Source of the DNA: DATLYB01 sp964502525
Lineage (GTDB): Bacteria > Bacteroidota > Bacteroidia > Chitinophagales > CAIOSU01
Direction: 5' to 3'
Assembly: GCA_964502525.1 (NCBI GenBank)
Contig: CAZCXH010000008.1
Coordinates: forward strand, 1 to 57,417
Length of the DNA stretch: 57,417 bases
The translations under genes were made by a program, and so were the position numbers. Under the pieces are notes generated by a model. That model was not told where the DNA came from and ran no database searches. It was given only the letters and a program-made list of their open reading frames with translations. Numbering within the stretch: position 1 is the stretch's first letter; the number at the start of each line of letters is the position of its first letter. Positions 32,927 through 41,801 of this stretch are shown here, in pieces.

Positions 32927-33766
32927 TTGCCGCAAGCTACTCAAAGCATCGAGTCGGTTCGCGATTTCTGGCAACGCAATCCGCTTTTCAGTGGGGAAAG
33001 CAAGTTTAAGCCTGGCACGAAAGAATTTTTTGAAGACCACAGCCGGGTTTATTACGAGGATATTTTCGTAAACAGAACTCCCGAAAAATTTTTACCAGCC
33101 CATGTTGAACTCGCGAAAGTTTTGGATTTGGGCTGCGGAGTCGGCTTTTGGACAATTGAAATCCAAAAGCTAAGAACTTGCAAAGAATTTTACAGCGCAG
33201 ACCTCACTCAAACTGCGCTCGACATCACCGAAAAGCGATTAGCTGCTTATGGACTTAAATCAAACCTCTCGTTACAGAATGCCGAGAAAATGACCTTTGC
33301 GGATAATTTTTTTAACCATGTGAATTGCCAGGGTGTCATCCATCACACTCCGGATACAGATGCCGCGATAAAAGAAATAGCACGGGTTTTAAAACCGGGA
33401 GGCACTGCCTGCATTTCGGTTTATTACAAAAACATCTTCGTCAGGAACTGGAGCAGGATTTCTTTAGTGGGAAAACTTCTTTCAAAGCTCGGTGCAGGTT
33501 TAAAAGGAAGGGGCAGGGAAGGCATCTTCAGTATTTCCGACCCGGATGAAGTCATCCGGCTTTATGATGGTACCGGTAATCCAATAGGGAAATCTTATTC
33601 GCGGAAGCAAATCATTGACATGGTTAGTCCTTATTTTGAGGTGCAGCAGGTATTCAAATATTTTTTCCCGCTGCGCGCGCTGCCGGTGAAACTGCCGAAA
33701 CTCATGCACCGGTTTCTATCAGATAACTTTGGGTTTATGATTCATCTTAATCTCAGGAAAAAGTAA
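32927..33766 (+). CDS. Class I SAM-dependent methyltransferase
   Basis: A 279-residue methyltransferase. The SAM motif KVLDLGCGVGFWTIEI lies at about residues 63-78. It is followed by FYSADLTQTALDITEKRL and the post-I motif VNCQGVIHHTPD, then EIARVLKPGGTACISVY. The N-terminal SVRDFWQRNPLFSGE stretch is typical of methyltransferases in polysaccharide loci. TTG at 32927 is the start, three bases after the GT2 stop; there is no ATG before the conserved part. Its stop overlaps the asnB start by one base (TAATG), so translation is coupled. Confidence 0.85.
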   Translation: MPQATQSIESVRDFWQRNPLFSGESKFKPGTKEFFEDHSRVYYEDIFVNRTPEKFLPAHVELAKVLDLGCGVGFWTIEIQKLRTCKEFYSADLTQTALDITEKRLAAYGLKSNLSLQNAEKMTFADNFFNHVNCQGVIHHTPDTDAAIKEIARVLKPGGTACISVYYKNIFVRNWSRISLVGKLLSKLGAGLKGRGREGIFSISDPDEVIRLYDGTGNPIGKSYSRKQIIDMVSPYFEVQQVFKYFFPLRALPVKLPKLMHRFLSDNFGFMIHLNLRKK

Positions 33767-35643
33767 TGTGCGGCATAGCCGGATTTCAATCTAAAAAAGT
33801 AAAGGACGGGGAAGCTGTCATCACCCGGATGAAGGATGTAATCAAGCATCGCGGTCCGGATGATGAAGGGACTTTTGCGGCTGACGATGTCACCTTTGGA
33901 CATGTCAGGCTTTCAATCATTGATGTGGCGCATGGCAAACAGCCGATGTCCACGCATGACGGAAGATACACGGTGGTTTACAATGGAGAGATTTACAACT
34001 ACCTCGAACTCCGGCAGGAATTGTTTCAAAAAAGTTATCCTCTGAAAACCTATTCCGACACGGAAGTGCTCCTATACATGTATAAGGAACACGGCAAGAA
34101 GATGCTCAACTATCTCAACGGCATGTTCGCCTTCGCGATTTATGATTCGAAAGAGAAGGAGTTGTTTCTCGCTCGTGATCATTTCGGTATCAAGCCGCTC
34201 TATTATTGGAACCGTAATAACCAGTTCGTATTTGCATCGGAGATAAAAGCGCTCTTAAAATTTCCGGGAATCAAAGCGGAAGCCGACCGGGACTCCATTT
34301 ATGATTACCTCACGTTTCAGTTTGTGCCGGGGGAAAAGACGATGTTCAAAAACATCTTCAAGCTGGAACCCGCCCAACTCATGACAGTGAAGAATGGGGA
34401 AGTGAACGAAAAGAAATTTTACTGGACAATCAATTACCAAATTGACGCGAAAAAGAATGAGGAGGAATTTGCCGATGAGTTGCTGGTGCTTCTTGATAAT
34501 TCCTCTTCCATTCAGATACGGTCGGATGTTCCTATTGGCGCTCATTTGAGCGGGGGCATTGATTCAAGCACCGTGGCAACCCTTGCTTCAAAAAATTATT
34601 ACGGCTCTTTCAAAACGTTCACGGGTGGTTTCAAAGAATCCCCCGATTATGACGAATCGCATTACGCCAGGATTGTAAGCAAAAGTATCGGCAGCAGGCA
34701 CTTCACGATTTTCCCGACTTACAAAGATTTTGAAATCAACTTTGAGAAGCTGGTTTATCACATGGATGAGCCGGCAGCCGGTCCGGGGATTTTTCCGCAG
34801 TACATGGTATCAAAGCTCGCGGCTGAAAATGTAAAAGTTGTTTTGGGCGGACAAGGAGGAGATGAAATTTTTGGCGGCTATTCGAGATATGCCGTTGCTT
34901 ACCTGGAGCAGTGCCTGAAAGGCGCCATTTTCGAAACACAGGAAGAAGGACAGCATGTGGTGACGCTTGCTTCCATCATTGAAAATCTGCCGCAGCTTAA
35001 AAAATATCTCCCCCTGATTCGAAATCAATTCGCAAAAGGATTGTTTGAGGATATGGACCGGAGATATTTCCGAATGATTGACCGCTCGCCCAGCCTGCAC
35101 ACGTTATTTACTCCCGAGTTCCTCCGCAAGAAAAATGATGAGGAGATTTTTCAAAAATTCTCAGCCATCTTCAACAAAGCCGACACGAAATCCTATTTCA
35201 ACAAGATGACGCACTTCGACATCAAGACCCTGCTTCCCGCGTTGCTGCAGGTGGAAGACCGCGTGAGCATGGCGGTAAGCCTCGAATCGAGGGTACCCAT
35301 TCTTGACCGAAGGATTGTCGAGCTTGCAGCGAAGATGCCTCCCACGATGAAGTTTGCGGGTGGCAAAACGAAGTATATGTTCTTGAAGGCGGTTAAAAAC
35401 ATTTTGCCGAAGCAAATCCTGACGCGCAAAGACAAAATGGGTTTCCCCACGCCCATCAACGAATGGATGGCGGGACCGCTTAAAGATTACGTGCTCGGAA
35501 TTCTATCCTCCAGGAAAGCGCGCCAGCGGGGATTGCTGAAAGTTGACCAGATTGAGCGCCAGATCAAACAAGGGGGAAAATTCAGCCGCGATTTGTGGGG
35601 AGCGTTGAACCTGGAGGTGTGGTTCAGAACTTTCATTGATTGA
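33766..35643 (+). CDS. Asparagine synthase (glutamine-hydrolysing)-like amidotransferase 1
   Basis: A 625-residue class B asparagine-synthetase-like protein. It has the class II glutaminase with nucleophile Cys2 (MCGIAGF), HRGPDDEG and YNGEIYNY. The synthase domain has the PP-loop LSGGIDSSTV and the motif GGQGGDEIFGGYSRYA. In surface-glycan loci such proteins are thought to amidate the carboxyl of uronic acids rather than aspartate. With two further paralogues and a diacetamido-uronate module in the locus, that is the likelier role here (inference). It is coupled to the methyltransferase upstream and ends at the base before the deacetylase-like gene. Confidence 0.92.
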   Translation: MCGIAGFQSKKVKDGEAVITRMKDVIKHRGPDDEGTFAADDVTFGHVRLSIIDVAHGKQPMSTHDGRYTVVYNGEIYNYLELRQELFQKSYPLKTYSDTEVLLYMYKEHGKKMLNYLNGMFAFAIYDSKEKELFLARDHFGIKPLYYWNRNNQFVFASEIKALLKFPGIKAEADRDSIYDYLTFQFVPGEKTMFKNIFKLEPAQLMTVKNGEVNEKKFYWTINYQIDAKKNEEEFADELLVLLDNSSSIQIRSDVPIGAHLSGGIDSSTVATLASKNYYGSFKTFTGGFKESPDYDESHYARIVSKSIGSRHFTIFPTYKDFEINFEKLVYHMDEPAAGPGIFPQYMVSKLAAENVKVVLGGQGGDEIFGGYSRYAVAYLEQCLKGAIFETQEEGQHVVTLASIIENLPQLKKYLPLIRNQFAKGLFEDMDRRYFRMIDRSPSLHTLFTPEFLRKKNDEEIFQKFSAIFNKADTKSYFNKMTHFDIKTLLPALLQVEDRVSMAVSLESRVPILDRRIVELAAKMPPTMKFAGGKTKYMFLKAVKNILPKQILTRKDKMGFPTPINEWMAGPLKDYVLGILSSRKARQRGLLKVDQIERQIKQGGKFSRDLWGALNLEVWFRTFID

Positions 35644-36954
35644 ATGCTGACCATCATAACCGACCTGAAGGAGTATACTTGGCTGAGTTACCTGCTTGAA
35701 GAATTCCGCAGGATTAATTCGGCTGAATTTGAAATAAAGGTAGCTGCCGCAAATGACTTATCTTCCGGTTATTTGATTTACTACACAAAAAATTTCTCTC
35801 AGGGAATTACGCTCCCCGGCTTATCCGGGAAGCAACCAGACGGAAATGTAAACTTTGTCAGCAAAACTATTTTCGTGATAGAAGGCACGCAAACTTCCGA
35901 CCAGCGATTTGCCTTAAGCTACGATTTGTTCTGGAACGCTTTTGTGTTCCTGTCACGATTGGAAGAATGGCTGACAGAGAAAGCAGGAAATAAAATTTCC
36001 AGCTACAGTTTCAATCATCCGAGGAAAAACAAAGACACGTTTTCTATTCCGGTGGTAAACAATTTGTTCGATGAACTGGAGCGACTCATTAAAAGTAATT
36101 TCCCTGACTTGAAATTCGGCTCTGCGAAAAAACCAATCATTGACTGGTCTCACGATCTTGATTATATCACTAAAACTGCCAAGTTGCGCTTCAAGCAAAC
36201 TGTATTCAATTCCTACAACACGCTGAAGGCAATTGCGCGTCCATCGGAATTTTTCAAAAAAGCTGGGAGAACTGCGAGTTTCCTGTTCAGCAATCCGGAT
36301 TATTGGTGTTTTGATTACTGGGAGAATCTGGAAAAGTCGCATCATGTAAGGTCAACCTACTACGTATATGCTTATACTCCCGGACGAAAAAAAATCAAGT
36401 CATGGCTGATTGACCCTTCTTACGAGGTTGCTGAAAATGAAAAGCTGCAAAAAAAATTGAAACACCTTCATGCGGAAGGTTTCACCATCGGGTTGCACGG
36501 AAGTTTCGACAGCGCTATAGACGGGAAGAAATTAGAACGTGAGAAAGAAACACTTGAGAAAGCCATCGGAGCGACAGTGAAAAAAACCCGGCAACATTGG
36601 CTGAACTACGAGGAAGACAAAACACCCCTCTTTCACGATCGCCTTTTTGAAACAGATTCTACCATCGGGTGGAACGACCGTTCCGGTTTCCGTTCGGGAA
36701 TTGTAAGCGTTTACCATCCCTTTAACCATGCAGAAAACCGGGCATTCGGTTACATAGAAATCCCTTTTGTGCTGATGGATTCGCATATTTATGATTACGG
36801 TTCCGTCAGTGAATCGGAAGCAGTAACACTTCTTGATTGCTTGAAGAAATATAAAAATGCAGAGGTTTCCATTTGCTGGCACGCGCGCACATACAGCAGC
36901 GATTATAACTGGCATCCCGGCTATGAGAAAATCCTGAAGCAGCTTGCAGCATGA
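35644..36954 (+). CDS. Polysaccharide deacetylase-like protein
   Basis: A 436-residue protein with a NodB/polysaccharide-deacetylase-like C-terminal half. The motif PIIDWSHDLDYITK (about residues 166-179) fits the aspartates of motif 1, IGLHGSFDSAID fits motif 2, and KKTRQHWLNYEE and ICWHARTY carry later histidines. The N-terminal 160 residues (SYDLFWNAFVFLSRLEEW) match an uncharacterised domain that usually precedes this fold in Bacteroidota. No signal peptide, so it should act on cytoplasmic or lipid-linked sugars. Its ATGA overlaps the start of the next gene. Confidence 0.8.
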   Translation: MLTIITDLKEYTWLSYLLEEFRRINSAEFEIKVAAANDLSSGYLIYYTKNFSQGITLPGLSGKQPDGNVNFVSKTIFVIEGTQTSDQRFALSYDLFWNAFVFLSRLEEWLTEKAGNKISSYSFNHPRKNKDTFSIPVVNNLFDELERLIKSNFPDLKFGSAKKPIIDWSHDLDYITKTAKLRFKQTVFNSYNTLKAIARPSEFFKKAGRTASFLFSNPDYWCFDYWENLEKSHHVRSTYYVYAYTPGRKKIKSWLIDPSYEVAENEKLQKKLKHLHAEGFTIGLHGSFDSAIDGKKLEREKETLEKAIGATVKKTRQHWLNYEEDKTPLFHDRLFETDSTIGWNDRSGFRSGIVSVYHPFNHAENRAFGYIEIPFVLMDSHIYDYGSVSESEAVTLLDCLKKYKNAEVSICWHARTYSSDYNWHPGYEKILKQLAA

Positions 36955-38501
36955 AAGTTTATGCTGACATATTGAAAGCCAATATTGAAAAGCTGTTGAG
37001 CCTTTACAACACGGACCCGCTTTCGCCCACTTATGGCTATGGCGACAGGCTTTACTGGGGCTGGAAGATTTCTGATTTTGCAAATGGAACATTTCAGGGT
37101 GGAGTACACGCGTTGTCTGTCGCGTATAAACTCGGTTTGATTGAGAGTAAAGAATTCCTGTTTAAGCTAATTGATTCCGCAATCCTGGCGATAGAAAAAA
37201 TCCGTGACCGCCACGGCTCGATGGTTGAAGCGTATCCGCGGGAAAATTCGTTTTGCGTCACTGCGCTTGTTGCATTTGATACGCTTTCCGCAATCAAGCA
37301 CCTTGACGGAAACCTGAATGAAGAAAAACGAAAGAAATATTTCTCAGTTATCTCCCCGCTGATTGATTTTATTACGAAACATGACGAAGAACATGCCGTT
37401 ATCTCCAACCATCTCGCCACTGCGGTTGCAGCCATCACCCTTTGGAATCGCCTAACAGGTGCGAGCAATCCACGCGGGAAACAGTTGCTCGAAGTAATTT
37501 ACAGGCATCAATCCAAAGAAGGTTGGTACCGCGAATATGATGGCGCTGACCCGGGCTACCAGACTTTGAGCACCTACTATCTTGCTTCTGCTTTTGAAGA
37601 TACGGGTGATGCGCAGTTGAAAGAGAGCCTGCTTCGCTCGGGTGAATTTCTTCAGTACTTCATTCACCCTGATGGCACGATTGGCGGCTTGTATGGTTCG
37701 CGCAATACGGAAGTGTATTACCCGGGCGGCATTGTTGCGTTTGCGCCACATTATGATGTTTTCAAAAACATCGCGCTGCAATCCGCACAAGCGATTAAGG
37801 AGAGGTCACACATCCTGCCTGATTCAATTGACGCCAACAATTACGTTCCACTGATTAACTCGTATGCTTACGCTGCGGTGCAACCCTATGTCAGCACCTC
37901 ATTAACTCTTCCGTTTCAACAGGCGTTTGAAAAGGATTTCAAAGATGCAGGACTTTTTATCAAGTCAACCGCAAGCTATTACTGCATCATTAATTACAAA
38001 AAAGGCGGAACGCTGAAAGTATTCAACAAAAAAACAGGCAAGCTCGATTTGGAGGATGGGGGCATTTTCGGAAAGCTCAGCAATGGAAAAACTTTTTCTA
38101 CGCAAATGGCGGATGATTCCAACACTTTTGAGCAACGAAAAATCAGCGATTCTTTCTTTGAAATCAATAAATCGCAACCAACCGCATTTACGACACTTGT
38201 GCTGAGATTGTTTGCGCTTACTATTTTTCGCTCGGTTGCTCTGGGCAATCTTTTTAAAAAGCAAATTGTCGGGATGCTGATGACAGGAAAGAAAAAAATT
38301 GATGGCAGCGCAATCCGGCAATTTGAATTCAGCGAGGATAAAATTTTAGTGAAAGAAAAAATCACAAAGCCATCGGGCTGTACTGAAATCGGGCATTGTG
38401 GTTTTGCGAAATCCATTCACATGGCTTCATCGGGCTATTATAATTACCACAAGACGGTTGCACCGGAAAAATCTCAGCTTGTAACCTTCGTGACGGAATG
38501 A
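36951..38501 (+). CDS. Uncharacterised protein, probable alpha-toroid fold
   Basis: A 516-residue soluble protein I cannot assign. The first 300 residues are regular helical pairs (FQGGVHALSVAYKLGLI, NHLATAVAAITLWNRLTG, YQTLSTYYLASAFEDTGD) of the kind seen in (alpha/alpha)6 toroids of sugar epimerases, lyases and hydrolases. The C-terminal part is beta-rich (YYCIINYKKGGTLKVFNKKT), as in heparinase-like two-domain proteins. No signal peptide. It is translationally coupled on both sides by ATGA overlaps, to the deacetylase-like gene and to a DegT aminotransferase. A role in making the glycan is therefore likely, though the reaction is unknown. Confidence 0.7.
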   Translation: MKVYADILKANIEKLLSLYNTDPLSPTYGYGDRLYWGWKISDFANGTFQGGVHALSVAYKLGLIESKEFLFKLIDSAILAIEKIRDRHGSMVEAYPRENSFCVTALVAFDTLSAIKHLDGNLNEEKRKKYFSVISPLIDFITKHDEEHAVISNHLATAVAAITLWNRLTGASNPRGKQLLEVIYRHQSKEGWYREYDGADPGYQTLSTYYLASAFEDTGDAQLKESLLRSGEFLQYFIHPDGTIGGLYGSRNTEVYYPGGIVAFAPHYDVFKNIALQSAQAIKERSHILPDSIDANNYVPLINSYAYAAVQPYVSTSLTLPFQQAFEKDFKDAGLFIKSTASYYCIINYKKGGTLKVFNKKTGKLDLEDGGIFGKLSNGKTFSTQMADDSNTFEQRKISDSFFEINKSQPTAFTTLVLRLFALTIFRSVALGNLFKKQIVGMLMTGKKKIDGSAIRQFEFSEDKILVKEKITKPSGCTEIGHCGFAKSIHMASSGYYNYHKTVAPEKSQLVTFVTE

Positions 38502-39658
38502 TACCGAGGCTAAAGCCATATTACAATTACAAAGAACTTCTGGCTGCGCTAACTCCCTCCACGGGAAACATTGAGCGTTTTGAAAGCGAGTTTGCAAAGA
38601 AATTCGGCTGCGCTCATGGAGTAATGTTCTCCTATGGGAGAAGCGGTATTTACGCGCTGCTGAAAATCTGGGGGTTGCAAAATGATGAAGTGATTTGCCC
38701 GGCTTACACCTGCGTGGTGGTACAACATGCCATTGTAAAATCCGGCAACATTCCGGTATTCATAGATTGTGCAGAGGGCAGCTTTAACATGGATTACGAT
38801 GAAATGGAGAAAACAATCACTACTAAAACCCGCTGCATTGTGGTCACCCATTTGTTCGGTTATCCGATGGATGTTTACCGCGTTGAGCAAATTGTGAGGG
38901 ATGCGGAGAAAAAATTTGGCAACAAGATTTATGTGATTCAGGATGCCGCTCATTCATTCGGAGCAAAGTGGAAAGATGAGTTGGTAACCAAATTCGGTGA
39001 TGCAGCCGTTTTCGGATTGAACATCAGCAAGATTATCAACTCCGTTTTCGGAGGGATGGTGATCACCAACCATGAGGATTATTACAAACGGCTCATTGAA
39101 TTCAGAAAAAGCAATTTCAAAAAATCGGGAATTCTAAAATCGCGGAAGCGGCTGGCTTACTTAGTCAGTGTGATGATAGCTTTCAACTCAACCATTTACG
39201 CAATTGTCAATTGGATGGAACGCAAGCGGCTGCTTGACCGCTTTGTGAAATACTATGACGAAGGCGCCATTGACATGCCTGCCGACTGGGACCAGATGCC
39301 GTGCGAACTGGAAGCACGGGTTGGGTTAGTGCAATTGAAGAAATATGATGAAATAATCCGCTTGCGCCAACAAAATGCCAGGCACCACATTGAGCAATTC
39401 CGAAACAACCCGAACGTCATTTTTCTGCCTTACGATGAGAACTGCACTTATAGCCATTGCGTAGCATTGGTGACCGACCGACAAAAATGGGTGGATGAGT
39501 ATTTGAAGAAAGGCGTGCAGCTTGGAATTCTGATTGAGTATTCAGTACCAGAGATGGAAGCGTATCGGAAATACAAAAGAAAGGAATATCCGGTCGCAAG
39601 ACATTATTCGGAGCACACAATCAATTTTCCCAATTGGGCTGGTCTGAAGTTGAGTTGA
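38498..39658 (+). CDS. DegT/DnrJ/EryC1/StrS-family aminotransferase
   Basis: A 386-residue PLP-dependent sugar aminotransferase-like protein. It shows the loop FSYGRSGIYALLKI, the strand DEVICPAYTCVVV, the PLP-ring Asp region VIQDAAHSFGAKW, and a lysine in LNISKIINSVFGGMV that fits the PLP-binding position. It would aminate a nucleotide keto-sugar; the substrate is unknown. Its start overlaps the toroid gene stop (ATGA), and its last 38 bases overlap, on the other strand, the 3' end of the SGNH-hydrolase gene. A second DegT protein is encoded at 50286. Confidence 0.87.
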   Translation: MIPRLKPYYNYKELLAALTPSTGNIERFESEFAKKFGCAHGVMFSYGRSGIYALLKIWGLQNDEVICPAYTCVVVQHAIVKSGNIPVFIDCAEGSFNMDYDEMEKTITTKTRCIVVTHLFGYPMDVYRVEQIVRDAEKKFGNKIYVIQDAAHSFGAKWKDELVTKFGDAAVFGLNISKIINSVFGGMVITNHEDYYKRLIEFRKSNFKKSGILKSRKRLAYLVSVMIAFNSTIYAIVNWMERKRLLDRFVKYYDEGAIDMPADWDQMPCELEARVGLVQLKKYDEIIRLRQQNARHHIEQFRNNPNVIFLPYDENCTYSHCVALVTDRQKWVDEYLKKGVQLGILIEYSVPEMEAYRKYKRKEYPVARHYSEHTINFPNWAGLKLS

Positions 39659-40716
39659 TCAGGTTATTCCTGATCAGGAAATTAAAAAGTTTTTGAGCAA
39701 TGATTTTGTTTCCTTCAGGTGAGTAGTGAATGAAATCAATGTACAAAGCATCACGGTTCAGTTGATCGAACTCGGAACGAATGTCGAGATAATAAACATG
39801 CTCATATTCTTCCGCAGCGATGCGCAGCAAATCATTATACCTGATATAAATAGAGTCCCACAATTCGATGTAGCCTTCATTTTCATGATTCCATTGCTTC
39901 AGCGCCATGTTCTTTGATGAGCGAACATCGGAATAATAAAATGGATTAACGGACAAGAACACGATTGCGACATTGCTGTTGTGGCAGAAATCTATAAAAT
40001 CGGGCAGCAAAGAATTATCAATATACTCCAGCATTTTTCCCGAATTGCATTTTTGATGCCTCTCGGTTTTCTTTTTTAAGATACTGCTTAGGTAAAAGAG
40101 CGTTGCGATTTTATTTTTGTCAGATAACTCCCGGTTCCAGCGGATTTGTGCCCAGGTCAAGCCGGGATTCCATTGTTCACAATATTGAGTCAACAATGAC
40201 ATGTCGTTAGCCGCTTGTACTGTAACTAATGCCGGATGATACAGTTTCATCACGCTGTGTTGCAAATGATAAAAAGTCTGCCTTAAGTTATAAGAAGGAA
40301 CTCCTGCATTCAAGGCAGAACATTGGTTGTAACTGCGAAGCAAGCTGTCTAAGTAATAAGGGTATGTTTCATTATCAGAAACTCCTGCCCCGAACGGCAC
40401 CGAATCGCCCAGATTCGCCACCAGGAATTTTTTGCCGGTAACATTACCCCCCCCCCCCCGTGCGGAATCCCTGCTCGTTTATCGAGACACCCTTTCGCGG
40501 GTTTTCATACCCCGGTCGCAGCACATACTGCCGCTCGTCATCAACGGGCGACACGTAGCCTACCTTGAAATTTTCATTTCCACTCCAAAGCCAAAAGGCA
40601 TTTTGAAAACGAAAATATGCCTGCAGGAATAGCTCTGCTGCAAAAAATGAAATCACCAGCGAAAAGGTGATGGAAAACAAAATTTGGAGCCATTTATTTC
40701 CGGAGATTTGAGACAT
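39621..40716 (-). pseudogene. SGNH/GDSL hydrolase-like gene split by a G13 tract (phase-variable candidate)
   Basis: Two open frames are parts of one gene. The first (from ATG 40716) has an N-terminal membrane anchor (WLQILFSITFSLVISFFAAE) and runs to NEQGFRTGGGG, then a stop directly after the G tract. The second carries the SGNH catalytic block: FLVANLGDSVPFGAGVSDNE (Ser in GDS) and the C-terminal DFIHYSPEGNKIIA (Asp/His). The tract at 40447-40459 has 13 G on the coding strand. With 12 or 15 G the frame continues as GGNVTGKKFLVANLGDS, giving a 364-residue protein of normal layout. As sequenced the gene is OFF. It may acetylate or deacetylate the surface glycan. A homopolymer sequencing error is possible. 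Confidence 0.85.
40447..40459 (-). repeat. G13 homopolymer tract inside the SGNH-hydrolase gene
   Basis: Thirteen C on the plus strand, read as G on the coding strand, within codons for Thr and four Gly. The length modulo three decides whether translation continues into the catalytic domain: 12 or 15 G is in frame, 13 is out. It is by far the longest homopolymer I see in the window. Confidence 0.9.
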
Positions 40717-40727
40717 AAGCAATCAAA

Positions 40728-40735
40728 CAAAAGTA
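40728..40735 (-). promoter_or_regulatory. Bacteroidota -7 box in front of the SGNH-hydrolase gene
   Basis: TACTTTTG on the minus strand matches TAnnTTTG and ends 11 bases before the ATG at 40716. This supports that ATG and a monocistronic transcript for this gene. Confidence 0.5.
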
Positions 40736-40867
40736 TGCTTAATCTCTATTTGAATGAACTCGGTGGGGTTGCCAAACTAAAAAGGGGGCATTATCTCGGG
40801 TAAAACGAATATCCGATTAACACACCTAATTTTCCGGCACGGCTTAATAAAAACGGGTATTAGAAAT

Positions 40868-41497
40868 ATGAGTGGTGCCAACGTTCAGATAAGAGTTGCA
40901 GGTGCTCACGATTTGGATAATTTGGTTGCGCTGCATTTGCAGAATTTCAATCCTAATGAATTATCAGTAATGCTGGGAAGAAAATTTATCAGGGAATTTT
41001 ACTGTGAGGCGATTAAAGATGAACAAGTGGTTCTGAAAGTCATGCTCGTGAATAGAGCACTTGTCTCATGCTCTATGATTCTGTTTAACTATGTGGTGTT
41101 CGAAAAGAATCTCAGGAGAAGGAGCCTCCTTCCGATGCTGAAGCTACTCTTTAAAAGCTTAATGTTATTAAGGTTGAAAAAAATTACGGGAATTTTGTCA
41201 AACGTGCTGAAGAACAAACTTAGGAGACGCTTAGACCCTGAAGTTTATAATTATCTTGTAGGCGCGTTTATCATTGATAAACAACATGCCCATGAGCCGG
41301 TTGTGATTATCAATTTTATTAAAATGCTCAAGGAGAATATCAACCTGCTGAAAGCGAAATCCCCAAAGGGGTTTTGGGCAAGCTGCAGAGAAAGCAACAC
41401 GGCATCCTCCAGATTGCTGAAAGATACGGGAATGAAGGAATCATTCAGGATGAATTTATTCCCGGAGGATATTATTGTATTTGAATACCGCAAATGA
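40868..41497 (+). CDS. GNAT-like N-acyltransferase
   Basis: A 209-residue protein with features of the GNAT acyltransferase fold. It has an N-terminal strand-helix (VQIRVAGAHDLDNLVALHLQ), central strands (VYNYLVGAFIID) and a C-terminal SCRESNTASSRLLKDTGMKE, which matches the usual ENxxAxxLYxxxGF acyl-CoA motif. The middle region (LPMLKLLFKSLMLLRLKKIT) is a basic amphipathic insert. It starts the cassette GNAT-ACP-SDR-acyl ligase and ends 7 bases before the ACP gene. It probably transfers an acyl group, made on the ACP, to an amino sugar (inference). Confidence 0.72.
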   Translation: MSGANVQIRVAGAHDLDNLVALHLQNFNPNELSVMLGRKFIREFYCEAIKDEQVVLKVMLVNRALVSCSMILFNYVVFEKNLRRRSLLPMLKLLFKSLMLLRLKKITGILSNVLKNKLRRRLDPEVYNYLVGAFIIDKQHAHEPVVIINFIKMLKENINLLKAKSPKGFWASCRESNTASSRLLKDTGMKESFRMNLFPEDIIVFEYRK

Positions 41498-41504
41498 TGA
41501 GCAT

Positions 41505-41801
41505 ATGAATGAGAGCATACTAAATATCGTTATAGCAACCGCAAAAATGATAGGAGATGAAACCAATAACGATAGCCTCAAAGGCGCAAATGCCGATACC
41601 CCGCTTTTTGGCATCAACGGGAATCTGGACAGTCTGGGATTGGTGCAGCTCATCGCGGAGGTAGAGAGCCGAGTTTCGGCTGAGATGGGCAAAACCATTG
41701 TCATTGCAAATGAAAAAGCGCTGAGCCAGAAAATTTCACCGTTCAGGACCGTGCGCAGCCTGGCGGCTTATACCGAACAACTACTGGCAGAAAGTGAGTA
41801 A
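41505..41801 (+). CDS. Acyl carrier protein-like protein
   Basis: A 98-residue carrier protein. The phosphopantetheine site is the Ser in GNLDSLGLVQLIAEVE (S43), followed by helix residues typical of ACPs. At 98 residues it is slightly longer than FabF-linked ACPs, with the insert MGKTIVIANEKAL between helices II and III, as in carrier proteins of special pathways. I use the ATG at 41505. Its end overlaps the GTG start of the SDR by 8 bases. It should hold the acyl chain activated by the neighbouring ligase. Confidence 0.85.
   Translation: MNESILNIVIATAKMIGDETNNDSLKGANADTPLFGINGNLDSLGLVQLIAEVESRVSAEMGKTIVIANEKALSQKISPFRTVRSLAAYTEQLLAESE

Noticed and set aside
39621..39658. Convergent 38-base overlap of the DegT and SGNH-hydrolase genes as a regulatory antisense device
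   Set aside because: Short tail-to-tail overlaps also occur at 51400-51410 and are common in compact loci; no further evidence for regulation.
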